This document shows positions 18,947-26,852 of a stretch of 64,000 bases of DNA, piece by piece. Source of the DNA: Pseudomonas sp. SCA2728.1_7 (lineage in GTDB: Bacteria > Pseudomonadota > Gammaproteobacteria > Pseudomonadales > Pseudomonadaceae); the NCBI RefSeq assembly GCF_018138145.1, contig NZ_CP073104.1, forward strand, positions 2,294,001 through 2,358,000. Reading direction: 5' to 3'. Below the pieces are notes generated by a model. That model did no database searches. It was not told the DNA's origin and worked only from the letters and a program-made list of their open reading frames with translations. Every line of letters starts with the position of its first letter. Within the stretch, counting starts at the first letter, position 1. The position numbers were made by a program, and so were the translations under genes.

Positions 18947-19687
18947 TCAGCGCGCTCGCCACTCCCCCAAACGCCCCCGCAAACGGGCCGCGCACTGGCT
19001 GTGTAACTGGCTGACCCGCGATTCACTGACGCCAAGGACTTCACCGATCTCCTTGAGGTTCAGCTCTTCGTCGTAGTACAGCGCCAACACCAGTCGCTCA
19101 CGCTCCGGCAAATTGGCAATCGCGTCCGCCAACGCCGCCTGGAAACGTTCATCTTCCAGATCGCGTGACGGCTCAAGATGAGCACTCGCGCCATCCTCGT
19201 GCAGCCCTTCGTGTTCGCCGTCCTGCAACAGATCGTCGAAACTGAACAGGCGGCTGCCCAAGGTGTCATTCAAAATCCCGTAGTAATCGTCGAGACTCAA
19301 TTGGAGTTCGGCCGCAACCTCGTGATCTTTAGCATCACGGCCGGTTTTAGCTTCAATTGAGCGAATTGCGTCACTGACCATACGGGTATTGCGGTGAACC
19401 GAGCGTGGCGCCCAGTCCCCTTTGCGCACTTCGTCGAGCATCGCGCCGCGGATTCGGATGCCCGCGTACGTTTCGAAACTGGCGCCTTTGCTGGCGTCAT
19501 ATTTGGTCGAGACTTCGAGCAGGCCGATCATTCCGGCCTGGATCAGGTCTTCGACCTGCACACTCGCCGGCAAACGTGCCAGCAAGTGATAGGCAATGCG
19601 TTTGACCAGTGGCGCGTAACGCTCGATCAGTTCGTACTGCGCGTCACGTGCCGACTTCTTGTAGTAGTTCATACCGCTTGCGGTCAT
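18947..19687 (-). CDS. fliA: Flagellar sigma factor FliA (sigma-28)
   Basis: 246 residues. FliA directs transcription of late flagellar genes such as fliC. Region 2 (YAPLVKRIAYHLLARLP, VEDLIQAGMIGLLEV) and region 4 (LPERERLVLALYYDEELNLKEIGEVLGVSESRVSQLHSQ) are intact. The start overlaps the fleN stop as ATGA, so it is translationally coupled to the number regulator FleN. Confidence 0.97.
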   Translation of the reverse strand: MTASGMNYYKKSARDAQYELIERYAPLVKRIAYHLLARLPASVQVEDLIQAGMIGLLEVSTKYDASKGASFETYAGIRIRGAMLDEVRKGDWAPRSVHRNTRMVSDAIRSIEAKTGRDAKDHEVAAELQLSLDDYYGILNDTLGSRLFSFDDLLQDGEHEGLHEDGASAHLEPSRDLEDERFQAALADAIANLPERERLVLALYYDEELNLKEIGEVLGVSESRVSQLHSQCAARLRGRLGEWRAR

Positions 19688-20514
19688 AGCACGGGCCCTG
19701 CCGTTTGCTGCACGAGGCGCTCGACGAAAAACTCAAGGTGGCCACGCGGGTTGGCGGGCAGCGGCCAGGTGTCGACCTTCTGCGCGATCGCCTTGAACGC
19801 CAGCGCGCACTTGGAACGCGGGAAGGCTTCATACACAGCACGCTGCTTCTGCACCGCTTTACGCACGCTTTCGTCGTAAGGCACGGCGCCGACGTATTGT
19901 AGAGCGACGTCAAGGAAGCGATCCGTGACCTTGGTCAACTTAGCGAACAGGTTGCGCCCTTCCTGCGGGCTCTGCGCCATGTTGGCCAGCACGCGAAAGC
20001 GGTTCATGCCGTAATCGCGGTTGAGCAACTTGATCAGCGCGTAGGCGTCGGTGATCGAGGTTGGCTCGTCGCAGACCACCAGCAACACTTCTTGTGCGGC
20101 GCGTACAAAACTGACTACCGAGTCACCAATACCCGCAGCGGTGTCGATCACCAGTACGTCGAGATTGTCGCCGATGTCGCTGAACGCCTGAATCAGACCG
20201 GCATGTTGCGCCGGGCTCAGGTGCACCATGCTTTGCGTGCCGGACGCGGCCGGGACGATGCGGATGCCACCGGGGCCTTGCAACAGCACGTCGCGCAATT
20301 CGCAACGGCCTTCGATCACGTCGGCCAGTGTGCGTTTAGGGGTCAGACCCAACAAAACGTCGACGTTCGCCAGTCCCAGATCGGCGTCCAGCAGCATGAC
20401 CCGACGGCCAAGCTCTGCCAGCGCCAGCGACAAGTTCACTGACACGTTAGTCTTGCCGACGCCACCTTTGCCGCCGGTCACCGCGATCACCTGTACGGGA
20501 TGCATGCTGCCCAT
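19684..20514 (-). CDS. fleN: Flagellar number regulator FleN (FlhG-type MinD ATPase)
   Basis: 276 residues. FleN is a MinD/ParA-like ATPase that binds FleQ and limits the flagellum number at the pole. It has the deviant Walker A motif TGGKGGVGKTNVSVN (residues about 13-27) and the A' region VMLLDADLGLANVDVLLG. It follows flhF after a 116-base gap and overlaps fliA. Confidence 0.96.
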   Translation of the reverse strand: MGSMHPVQVIAVTGGKGGVGKTNVSVNLSLALAELGRRVMLLDADLGLANVDVLLGLTPKRTLADVIEGRCELRDVLLQGPGGIRIVPAASGTQSMVHLSPAQHAGLIQAFSDIGDNLDVLVIDTAAGIGDSVVSFVRAAQEVLLVVCDEPTSITDAYALIKLLNRDYGMNRFRVLANMAQSPQEGRNLFAKLTKVTDRFLDVALQYVGAVPYDESVRKAVQKQRAVYEAFPRSKCALAFKAIAQKVDTWPLPANPRGHLEFFVERLVQQTAGPVL

Positions 20515-20630
20515 GTTATTTCTTTACCTTGTCTTGCATAGACGGAGGCCACATTACTGGCTGCGCGTTCACAACCGGAACAATGCATGGCAGACCATCG
20601 ATGTAGGTACAAAAACTGTTCATGAATACC

Positions 20631-21971
20631 TCAGCCTACCTGCTTGGTCGGGCTGTGATAGATATCAGCGAACATGTCAGCCATGGCTTCTTCGCTGGGT
20701 TCTTCCTGCATTTGCACGCTGACGGCGCGGCTGACCAGTTGATGACGGCGCGGCAGATGCAAATCATCCGGAATCCGTGGGCCATCGGTCAGGTACGCGA
20801 CCGGCAATTCATGACTGATCGCCAGGCTCAACACTTCGCCAAGGCTGGCCGTTTCATCCAGTTTAGTCAGGATGCACCCGGCTAGCCCGCAACGCTTGTA
20901 ACTGTGATAAGCGGCGGTTAGAACCTGTTTCTGGCTGGTGGTTGCCAAGACCAGATAATTTTTTGAACGAATGCCACGCCCGGCCAGACTTTCCAGCTGC
21001 ATGCGCAGCGCCGGATCACTGGCTTGCAGGCCGGCAGTATCGATCAATACCACGCGTTTGCGCAGCAATGGATCCAGCGCCTGCACCAGCGATTGGCCCG
21101 GATCGACGTGAGTCACTGGCACATTGAGAATGCGGCCCAGCGTCTTCAGTTGTTCCTGAGCGCCGATACGGAAACTGTCCATGCTCACCAGCGCGACATT
21201 CTGCGCGCCGTATTTCAGCACATAACGCGCGGCAAGCTTGGCGAGAGTAGTGGTCTTGCCCATGCCGGCAGGGCCGACCATGGCAATCACACCGCCCTCT
21301 TCCAGCGGCTCGACTTCCGGCACGGCAATCATCCGCGCCAGGTGCGCAAGCAACATGCGCCAGGCCTGACGGGGTTCTTCGATATCAGTGATCATCGCCA
21401 GCAGATCGCGCGACAACGGGCCGGACAGACCGATACGTTGCAGACGGCGATACAGGTTGGCTTGCGCCGGACGACTGCCTTGCAACTGATTCCAGGCCAG
21501 AGTGCCGAGCTGAACTTCCATCAGCTCGCGCAGGCTGTTCAATTCGAAACGCATCGAATCCAGTGCACGCGGATCAACGCCGCCGGAAGACTGCGCAGGC
21601 GCCGGGGCCGGACGCGCCGGGGCGGCGTAAGTCGGCTCGCTCAGCGGTTCGGCAGCGGTCAGCGGCAGGCCAGCCGTCAACGGCAGCCCGGCGAAGATCT
21701 GGCGATTGCTATTGCCATCAGCTTCGCCACGCAGGCTCAACTCGGCCTGAGCGGTGACGATGCGCGACTGGGTCTTGCGCAGCTCGTCTTCGAGTTCCAT
21801 GTTCGGAACCCGTGGCGCCAGGGCCGACAATTTGTAATCCAGTGCCGCCGTCAGCTCGACACCGCCGGCAATGCGGCGATTGCCAATGATGGCGGCATCA
21901 GCGCCCAGCTCATCACGAACCAGCTTCATGGCCTGACGCATATCGGCGGCAAAGAAACGCTTAACTTGCAT
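20631..21971 (-). CDS. flhF: Flagellar polar-placement GTPase FlhF
   Basis: 446 residues. FlhF is an SRP-type GTPase that sets the polar site of flagellar assembly. It has an N-terminal basic region (MQVKRFFAADMRQAMKLVRDELG), a Pro/Ala-rich middle, and an NG domain with G1 GPAGMGKTTTLAKLA, G3 VVLIDTAGLQ and G4 CILTKLDET. It lies 11 bases after flhA. Confidence 0.96.
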   Translation of the reverse strand: MQVKRFFAADMRQAMKLVRDELGADAAIIGNRRIAGGVELTAALDYKLSALAPRVPNMELEDELRKTQSRIVTAQAELSLRGEADGNSNRQIFAGLPLTAGLPLTAAEPLSEPTYAAPARPAPAPAQSSGGVDPRALDSMRFELNSLRELMEVQLGTLAWNQLQGSRPAQANLYRRLQRIGLSGPLSRDLLAMITDIEEPRQAWRMLLAHLARMIAVPEVEPLEEGGVIAMVGPAGMGKTTTLAKLAARYVLKYGAQNVALVSMDSFRIGAQEQLKTLGRILNVPVTHVDPGQSLVQALDPLLRKRVVLIDTAGLQASDPALRMQLESLAGRGIRSKNYLVLATTSQKQVLTAAYHSYKRCGLAGCILTKLDETASLGEVLSLAISHELPVAYLTDGPRIPDDLHLPRRHQLVSRAVSVQMQEEPSEEAMADMFADIYHSPTKQVG

Positions 21972-21982
21972 AAACCACTACC

Positions 21983-24112
21983 TCAGCCGTTGGGCCCTAC
22001 TGTCGCAACGATGGTCACTTGCTTGTTGTCCGGTATTTCCTGGTAGGCCAGCACATGCAATCCAGGGACTGCGAGGCGGCCAAAGCGCGAGAGCATCGCG
22101 CGGATCGGGCCAGCGACCAAAAGGATCACTGGCTGACCTTGCATTTCCTGACGCTGCGCCGCTTCGATGAGCGAACGCTGCAGCTTCTCGGCCATGCTTG
22201 GCTCCAGCAGAACGCCCTCTTCCGAGCCTTGTCCTGCCTTCTGCAGACTATTGAGCAATATTTGTTCCAACCTTGGTTCCAAGGTGATCACAGGCAGCTC
22301 GGACTCAGTGCCTACAATGCTTTGGACGATGGCGCGCGATACGCCAACCCGCACCGCAGCCACCAACGCGGCGGTATCTTGACTCTTCGCGGCGTTGTTG
22401 GCGATGGCTTCGGCAATGCTGCGGATATCGCGCACCGGCACGTGTTCGGCGAGCAACGCTTGCAGCACTTTGAGCAACTGCGACAACGAGACCACGCCCG
22501 GCACCAGCTCTTCAGCCAGTTTCGGCGAGCTTTTGGCCAGCAATTGCATGAGTTGCTGCACTTCTTCGTGGCCGATCAGCTCGCTGGAGTGCTTGTACAG
22601 AATCTGGTTCAAGTGGGTCGCGACCACGGTGCTGGCGTCGACCACGGTGTAACCGAGCGATTGTGCCTGCGCACGCTGGCTGATTTCGATCCACACCGCC
22701 TCCAGGCCGAAAGCCGGATCTTTGGCGTTGATACCGTTGAGCGTGCCGTAGACCTGGCCCGGGTTGATCGCCAGTTCGCGATCCGGGTAGATCTCGGCTT
22801 CGGCGAGGATCACACCCATCAGGGTCAGGCGATAGGCGCTGGGCGCCAGATCGAGGTTGTCACGAATGTGCACGGTCGGCATCAGAAAGCCCAGATCCTG
22901 CGAGAGCTTCTTGCGCACACCCTTGATCCGCGCCAGCAACTGCCCGCCCTGATTACGATCCACCAGCGGAATCAAGCGATAGCCGACTTCCAGACCAATC
23001 ATGTCGATGGGCGTCACGTCGTCCCAGCCCAGCTCCTTGGTTTCCATGGCGCGGGCTGGCGACGGCAGCAGTTCCTGCTGGCGCTTGACCTCTTCCAGCG
23101 CCACGACCTTGGCCACATTCTGCTTCTTCCAGAACAGGTACGCGCCGCCAGCGGCCAGCGCAGCCATGCTCAGGAACGAGAAGTGCGGCATGCCCGGCAC
23201 CAGGCCCATGACCGCCATCAGACCGGCCGCCACCGCCAGCGCTTTCGGCGAGGCGAACATCTGACGATTGATCTGCTTGCCCATGTCTTCCGAACCGGAA
23301 GCACGGGTCACCATGATCGCTGCCGCTGTCGATAACAACAGTGATGGCAATTGCGCCACTAAACCGTCACCGATGGTCAGCAAGGCGTAAACCCGACCGG
23401 CATCACCGAACGTCATGCCATGCTGGAAGATACCCACGGCCATGCCGCCGATAAGGTTGATGAACAGAATCAGCAGGCCAGCGATGGCGTCACCACGAAC
23501 GAACTTGCTGGCACCGTCCATCGAACCGTAGAACTCGGCCTCTTGGGCGACTTCCTGACGGCGCGCCTTGGCTTGGTTCTGGTCGATCAGACCGGCGTTG
23601 AGGTCGGCGTCGATCGCCATTTGTTTGCCGGGCATCGCATCGAGGGTGAAACGCGCGCTCACCTCGGAAATCCGCCCGGCACCCTTGGTCACCACGACGA
23701 AGTTGATGATCATCAAAATCGCGAAGACCACGATACCGACCACGTAGTTGCCGCCGATCACCACCTCACCGAAGGCCTGAATCACCTTACCGGCCGCGGC
23801 GTGGCCGTCCTGACCGTGGAGCATCACCACCCGCGTCGAGGCCACGTTCAACGCCAGCCGCAGCAGCGTCGCCACCAGCAGAATGGTCGGGAACACGGCG
23901 AAATCCAGCGGCCGCAGCGCATATACGCAGACCAGCAGGACGACGATCGACAGGGCAATATTGAAGGTAAAGAAGACGTCGAGCAGGAACGGCGGCACCG
24001 GCAACATCATCATCGCCAGCATGACCAGCAGCAACAACGGCACGCCCAGATTGCCTCGACTGAGGTCGGCAACGTTGGTGCGTGCTGTATTGAATAACTG
24101 AGTGCGATCCAC
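21983..24112 (-). CDS. flhA: Flagellar export gate protein FlhA
   Basis: 709 residues. FlhA is the main membrane component of the flagellar type III export gate. The N-terminal half has about eight membrane helices with the conserved FHIPEP-region motif (AGRISEVSARFTLDAMPGKQMAIDADLNAG, residues about 145-175). The C-terminal half is the cytoplasmic chaperone-docking domain. In many related genomes it follows flhB closely; here about 8.5 kb of accessory DNA separates them, and flhA has its own sigma-54 element. Confidence 0.97.
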   Translation of the reverse strand: MDRTQLFNTARTNVADLSRGNLGVPLLLLVMLAMMMLPVPPFLLDVFFTFNIALSIVVLLVCVYALRPLDFAVFPTILLVATLLRLALNVASTRVVMLHGQDGHAAAGKVIQAFGEVVIGGNYVVGIVVFAILMIINFVVVTKGAGRISEVSARFTLDAMPGKQMAIDADLNAGLIDQNQAKARRQEVAQEAEFYGSMDGASKFVRGDAIAGLLILFINLIGGMAVGIFQHGMTFGDAGRVYALLTIGDGLVAQLPSLLLSTAAAIMVTRASGSEDMGKQINRQMFASPKALAVAAGLMAVMGLVPGMPHFSFLSMAALAAGGAYLFWKKQNVAKVVALEEVKRQQELLPSPARAMETKELGWDDVTPIDMIGLEVGYRLIPLVDRNQGGQLLARIKGVRKKLSQDLGFLMPTVHIRDNLDLAPSAYRLTLMGVILAEAEIYPDRELAINPGQVYGTLNGINAKDPAFGLEAVWIEISQRAQAQSLGYTVVDASTVVATHLNQILYKHSSELIGHEEVQQLMQLLAKSSPKLAEELVPGVVSLSQLLKVLQALLAEHVPVRDIRSIAEAIANNAAKSQDTAALVAAVRVGVSRAIVQSIVGTESELPVITLEPRLEQILLNSLQKAGQGSEEGVLLEPSMAEKLQRSLIEAAQRQEMQGQPVILLVAGPIRAMLSRFGRLAVPGLHVLAYQEIPDNKQVTIVATVGPNG

Positions 24113-24173
24113 CGGTTTTCCCCGTTCCTTTAAAGCAAACTTTTGACGCCCAGAGCGGGCTCACGGCGGGTAC

Positions 24174-24189
24174 TGCAAGAAGCTTTCCA
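24174..24189 (-). promoter_or_regulatory. Sigma-54 promoter element of flhA
   Basis: TGGAAAGCTTCTTGCA on the minus strand has the GG and GC dinucleotides at correct spacing and matches 14 of 16 positions of TGGCACGNNNNTTGCA. It ends 62 bases upstream of the flhA ATG, matching the distance seen for fliE and fleS. Confidence 0.75.
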
Positions 24190-24244
24190 ACTTTTGCGAT
24201 TGATTGAAACAGAGAGGGAGGTGTACGCGACCACTGTAGGCCTT

Positions 24245-24322
24245 CGCCTGCTCGCGATAGCGGTGTGTCATCCAAAAAATTCGTCAACTGACACTCCGCT
24301 ATCGCGAGCAGGCTCACTCCTA
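24245..24322. repeat. Long REP-type inverted repeat
   Basis: GCCTGCTCGCGATAGCGG (24246-24263) is the reverse complement of CCGCTATCGCGAGCAGGC (24296-24313). TGTCA/TGACA continue the symmetry inward. The arms are REP-like, with an altered core (ATAGC). It lies upstream of flhA and before the first DUF6124 module. Confidence 0.8.
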
Positions 24323-24366
24323 CATTTGGTGTGCATTTCACTCTCACATTTGGAATGCAGTCTCTT

Positions 24367-24393
24367 GTGGGAGCGAGCCTGCTCGCGAAGAGG
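24367..24393. repeat. REP palindrome ahead of DUF6124 module 1
   Basis: GTGGGAGCGAGCCTGCTCGC followed by GAAGAGG. A REP in the same orientation stands about 30-60 bases ahead of the leader block in all three DUF6124 modules. Confidence 0.75.
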
Positions 24394-24420
24394 CCCTTAT
24401 GTCCGGCACAAATTTTTCGA

Positions 24421-24747
24421 TTTAAACGAAGCTGTTTAAAAGACACCTGCAGACACTGTCTCAAGGCTACAAATCCTTGCGCCATTGCCTACAGCTACGC
24501 CAGAATCCGCCGGCTTGTGCGCCTTGGGGGCGGGTTCTATTGTGAATCGGTCGCTGACGAATCAGCGATCGGGTCTCGCAGCCCGTCGATCTCTGGACGC
24601 ACAACACTCGCTTTTTTATGGCGGCTGTACGTGGGAGACCTTCGGGTCTGCCGGTTCTAGAGTCCCGGTCTGCGACCCGCGTATAGCTGCCACCTTCATT
24701 CGTCTCGCAGCGAACGCTGGCAACTCCAATGACTCTAGGAGCTTCAG
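24421..24747 (+). promoter_or_regulatory. Structured leader of DUF6124 module 1
   Basis: First of three homologous leaders. Visible elements in order: TTTAAAC/GTTTAAA inverted repeat; hairpin CGGTCGCTGA-CGAA-TCAGCGATCG (24548-24571, one G-U); box 1 TCTCGCAG (24574-24581); stem strand GGCGGCTGTACG (24620-24631); UUCG-capped hairpin AGACC-TTCG-GGTCT (24636-24649); box 2 CTGCGA (24670-24675); stem strand CGTATAGCTGCC (24680-24691); box 3 TCTCGCAG as the loop of a TTCG/CGAA hairpin (24699-24714); CTCC/GGAG pairing over the ribosome site (24724-24741). Box 2 is complementary to both box 1 and box 3. No gene is supported inside it. Confidence 0.75.
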
Positions 24748-25107
24748 ATGATCAAACCAACACCCAACCCACCCGAAATCGACCTCGCCTCCCCCTACGA
24801 ATCCCTCGATTCAAAAAAGCTCAACGACGCCGCCGAACGCGCCCTCGATCACTACCTCTGCCCACCCGGCTCCACCCATCCGCCACGCAAAGCCCGCCGG
24901 ATGTACGCCGTTACTGCCGACTTCAAAAACGAGGAGCTGCTGGCCGATGCCAGCGAAACGCTCGCTTCAGCCAGAACCATCGCCCATGACTTCGCTCATC
25001 TCATACCCGCGTCACAGCGCAGGACGCTTTTAGGGATCGCGCAACTGATCATGCTCGGCGAGCTGGCGGTGAATCGGGTGATGGATAATCTGGAGTTGCC
25101 GCAGTAG
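24748..25107 (+). CDS. DUF6124 (DUF3077-like) family protein, copy 1
   Basis: 119 residues, function unknown; of a family seen mainly in Pseudomonas. The N-terminus is Pro-rich (MIKPTPNPPEIDLASPYESLDSKKL). The rest is predicted helical, with a conserved ALDHYLCPPG segment and a hydrophobic C-terminal helix (RRTLLGIAQLIMLGELAVNRVMDNL). No signal peptide. The ribosome site TAGGAG is well placed. Nearly identical to the copies at 26221 and 31253; differences include Ile11 for Thr and His/Ala changes in the PPRK segment. Confidence 0.85.
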   Translation: MIKPTPNPPEIDLASPYESLDSKKLNDAAERALDHYLCPPGSTHPPRKARRMYAVTADFKNEELLADASETLASARTIAHDFAHLIPASQRRTLLGIAQLIMLGELAVNRVMDNLELPQ

Positions 25108-25121
25108 CACGTCGCCCCGGT

Positions 25122-25233
25122 GATCATTCCCACGCTCCCGCGTGGGAATGCCTCAACGGACGCTCCGCGTTCGGCTTTTGAAGTGACGCAGAGCGTCCCG
25201 GACTGCATTCCTTTGCTGCGCGTGGGAACGATC
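25122..25233. repeat. 112-bp palindromic element, copy A
   Basis: Begins GATCATTCCCACGC and ends GCGTGGGAACGATC, so its ends are inverted repeats. Inside, TTCCCACGCTCCCGCGTGGGAA forms one hairpin and GACGCTCCGCGTT/GACGCAGAGCGTC another. A near-identical copy follows DUF6124 copy 2 (26592-26703) but not copy 3. It resembles the non-autonomous palindromic repeats common in this species group. Confidence 0.8.
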
Positions 25234-25242
25234 AAAAAGACA

Positions 25243-25286
25243 TAAAAAAACCGCTGCCCGATTGAGCCGGGACAGCGGTTTTTTCG
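25243..25286. terminator. Bidirectional intrinsic terminator
   Basis: AAAAAACCGCTGCCCG pairs with CCGGGACAGCGGTTTTTT around an ATTGAG loop. It lies between the convergent DUF6124 copy 1 (plus) and the cold-shock-like gene (minus) and has T-runs on both strands. Confidence 0.85.
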
Positions 25287-25320
25287 TTTCAGCCGTTTTG
25301 TGAGGAGTACAAACGGGGGA

Positions 25321-25653
25321 TCAATAGCGAAGGTTTGTCACTTCCCGCGAGCCCTCTTCCACCAGATCAAATTTGACCGCCCTGTCTTTCCCTTTTTCTA
25401 AAGGGATATTCATCTTGTACTTATGCTCATCAGGGACGGTGAAGAAGTAATATCCTTCGCCTTCTTTTTTCTCCCACCCCCCCTGCGTATAGATGGATAC
25501 TGAATTGGCCTCTAAGGAGAATTTCGACGAGCGAGGAGCCAAAGGTATTTCTAGAAATCCGTGATTCTCGGGGTTTGCAGGAACTGCGGGGTCGACAGGA
25601 TTAATAGTGCCCCGGCCTTTGTCTGCGTCATAGCTTACGAATACACCGTCCAT
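25321..25653 (-). CDS. Small protein with cold-shock-domain-like ends
   Basis: About 110 residues from the ATG at 25653, which has GAGGG 9 bases upstream; an in-frame ATG at 25689 has no ribosome site. The N-terminus MDGVFVSYDADKGRGTINP follows the cold-shock pattern (G-x-V-x-x-Y/F-x-x-x-KG-x-G-x-I-x-P), and the C-terminus RAVKFDLVEEGSREVTNLRY follows the end of that fold. The middle (about residues 25-90) is longer than in CspA and the aromatic RNA-binding residues are missing (KGRGTI for KGFGFI). Possibly an OB-fold protein without classic RNA binding. AT-richer than the core genes, and preceded by the shared 20-bp palindrome at 25740-25759. Confidence 0.7.
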   Translation of the reverse strand: MDGVFVSYDADKGRGTINPVDPAVPANPENHGFLEIPLAPRSSKFSLEANSVSIYTQGGWEKKEGEGYYFFTVPDEHKYKMNIPLEKGKDRAVKFDLVEEGSREVTNLRY

Positions 25654-25739
25654 TTTCTTTATCCCTCGTCGCTGTAGAAATGCAAGCACCCAATGTGCTG
25701 CATCGCTCAGCCATCAAACCGCAAGGGCACGCTTTCCAC

Positions 25740-25759
25740 ACCTGTAAAACCTGACAGGT
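25740..25759 (-). promoter_or_regulatory. Shared palindromic operator-like site A
   Basis: ACCTGTAAAACCTGACAGGT: the outer ACCTGT/ACAGGT arms are intact and the centre has diverged. It is 87 bases upstream of the cold-shock-like gene. On the gene's strand it is preceded by GGTTACCGTTTGTCT, nearly the same as GGTTACCGTCTGTCT ahead of site C. Confidence 0.65.
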
Positions 25760-25807
25760 ACGGTCAGCTTTTAGACAAACGGTAACCGTCAGCAATCAGA
25801 TTCCAAA

Positions 25808-25834
25808 TGTGGGAGCGAGCTTGCTCGCGAAGGG
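25808..25834. repeat. REP palindrome ahead of DUF6124 module 2
   Basis: GTGGGAGCGAGCTTGCTCGC followed by GAAGG. The roughly 25 bases between this REP and the leader block (CCAGTGAAG...GCAAATCGCC) are also conserved at module 3, so the duplicated unit starts at the REP. Confidence 0.75.
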
Positions 25835-25859
25835 ACCAGTGAAGACAGTGCAAATCGCC

Positions 25860-26220
25860 TTTTAAACTCAGGTGTTTAAAAGACACCTCCAGACACGCCT
25901 TCCAGGCTACAAATTCTTGCGCCTTTGCCTACAGCTACGCCAGAATCCGCCGGCTTGTGCGCTTTGGGGGCGGGTTCTATTGTGGTGCGGTCGCTGACGA
26001 ATCAGCGATCGGGTTTAGCGACTCGAATTCAAGTCAAAGGTGCATCAGCGTTCCAGGCTTCGTTGCGGATCTGTATTTTCGCGATTTCGTCATGGTGGCT
26101 GTATGCGGGAGACCCTCGGGTCTGCCGGGTGCCTTTGACCGGTTCGCTAACCTGCGTACAGCCGCCACCCCTCCTGTTTAGCGACAGGTTGTAGCGGCTC
26201 CACTTCAAAGGAGTCTCACC
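25860..26220 (+). promoter_or_regulatory. Structured leader of DUF6124 module 2
   Basis: Homologous to the leaders at 24421 and 30891, with a longer spacer after box 1. Elements: box 1 TTTAGCGA (26014-26021); stem strand GGTGGCTGTATGC (26094-26106) pairing with GCGTACAGCCGCC (26154-26166); hairpin AGACC-CTCG-GGTCT; box 2 TCGCTAA (26144-26150); box 3 TTTAGCGA as the loop of CCTG/CAGG (26173-26188); CTCC/GGAG over the ribosome site AAAGGAG. Compared with module 1, boxes 1 and 3 have both changed to TTTAGCGA and box 2 to its complement. Confidence 0.75.
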
Positions 26221-26580
26221 ATGATCAAACCAACACCCAACCCACCCGAAACCGACCTCGCCTCCCCCTACGAATCCCTCGATTCCAAAAAGCTCAACGA
26301 CGCCGCCGAACGCGCGCTCGATCACTACCTCTGCTCACCCGGCTCCACGCCACCGCCGCGTAAAACCCGCCGGATGTACGCCGTCACTGCGGACTTCAAA
26401 AATGAAGAACTGCTGGCCGATGCCAGCGAAACACTCGCCTCCGCCAGAACCATCGCCCATGACTTCGCTCATCTCATACCCGCGTCGCAACGCAGGACGC
26501 TGTTGGGGATCGCGCAATTGATCATGCTCGGCGAGCTGGCGGTGAATCGGGTGATGGATAATCTGGAGGTGCCGCAGTAG
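26221..26580 (+). CDS. DUF6124 (DUF3077-like) family protein, copy 2
   Basis: 119 residues, unknown function, nearly the same as copies 1 and 3 (for example LCSPGSTPPPRKTRR here against LCPPGSTHPPRKARR in copy 1). The ribosome site AAAGGAG is 7 bases upstream of the ATG and could be masked by a short hairpin with the preceding CTCC. A 112-bp palindromic element follows it. Confidence 0.85.
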   Translation: MIKPTPNPPETDLASPYESLDSKKLNDAAERALDHYLCSPGSTPPPRKTRRMYAVTADFKNEELLADASETLASARTIAHDFAHLIPASQRRTLLGIAQLIMLGELAVNRVMDNLEVPQ

Positions 26581-26591
26581 CGACACGCGAT

Positions 26592-26703
26592 GATCGTTCC
26601 CACGCTCCCGCGTGGGAATGCCTCAACGGACGCTCCGCGTTCGGCTTTTGAAGTGACGCAGAGCGTCCCGGGCTGCATTCCTTTGCTGCGCGTGGGAACG
26701 ATC
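26592..26703. repeat. 112-bp palindromic element, copy B
   Basis: Starts GATCGTTCCCACGC and ends GCGTGGGAACGATC. Nearly identical to 25122-25233 and in the same position relative to the DUF6124 stop codon, so gene plus element were probably duplicated together. Confidence 0.8.
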
Positions 26704-26772
26704 GATCTCTAAGGCTTTTTCAGCTTCGACTCGACCTCTCCCAAAATCACCATCCGTCGGATTTCGGTCCAC

Positions 26773-26792
26773 ACCTGTCAGATCTGACAGGT
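26773..26792 (+). promoter_or_regulatory. Shared palindromic operator-like site B (perfect 20-bp palindrome)
   Basis: ACCTGTCAGATCTGACAGGT is its own reverse complement over 20 bases. It is 60 bases upstream of the ATG of the 1259-residue Ig-like protein and is preceded by CACCATCCGTCGG, which recurs before site D. Confidence 0.75.
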
Positions 26793-26852
26793 GCGCAAAT
26801 CGCTATTTAGCCGTTCAATCACTCCGTCACCTTCCCGACCGGAGTCGTTGCC

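Noticed and set aside
24574..24714. DUF6124 leader as an integron attC-type recombination site
   Set aside because: The inverted elements and cassette-like repetition are suggestive, but the GTTRRRY/RYYYAAC core sites are not met in all copies and no integrase is present.
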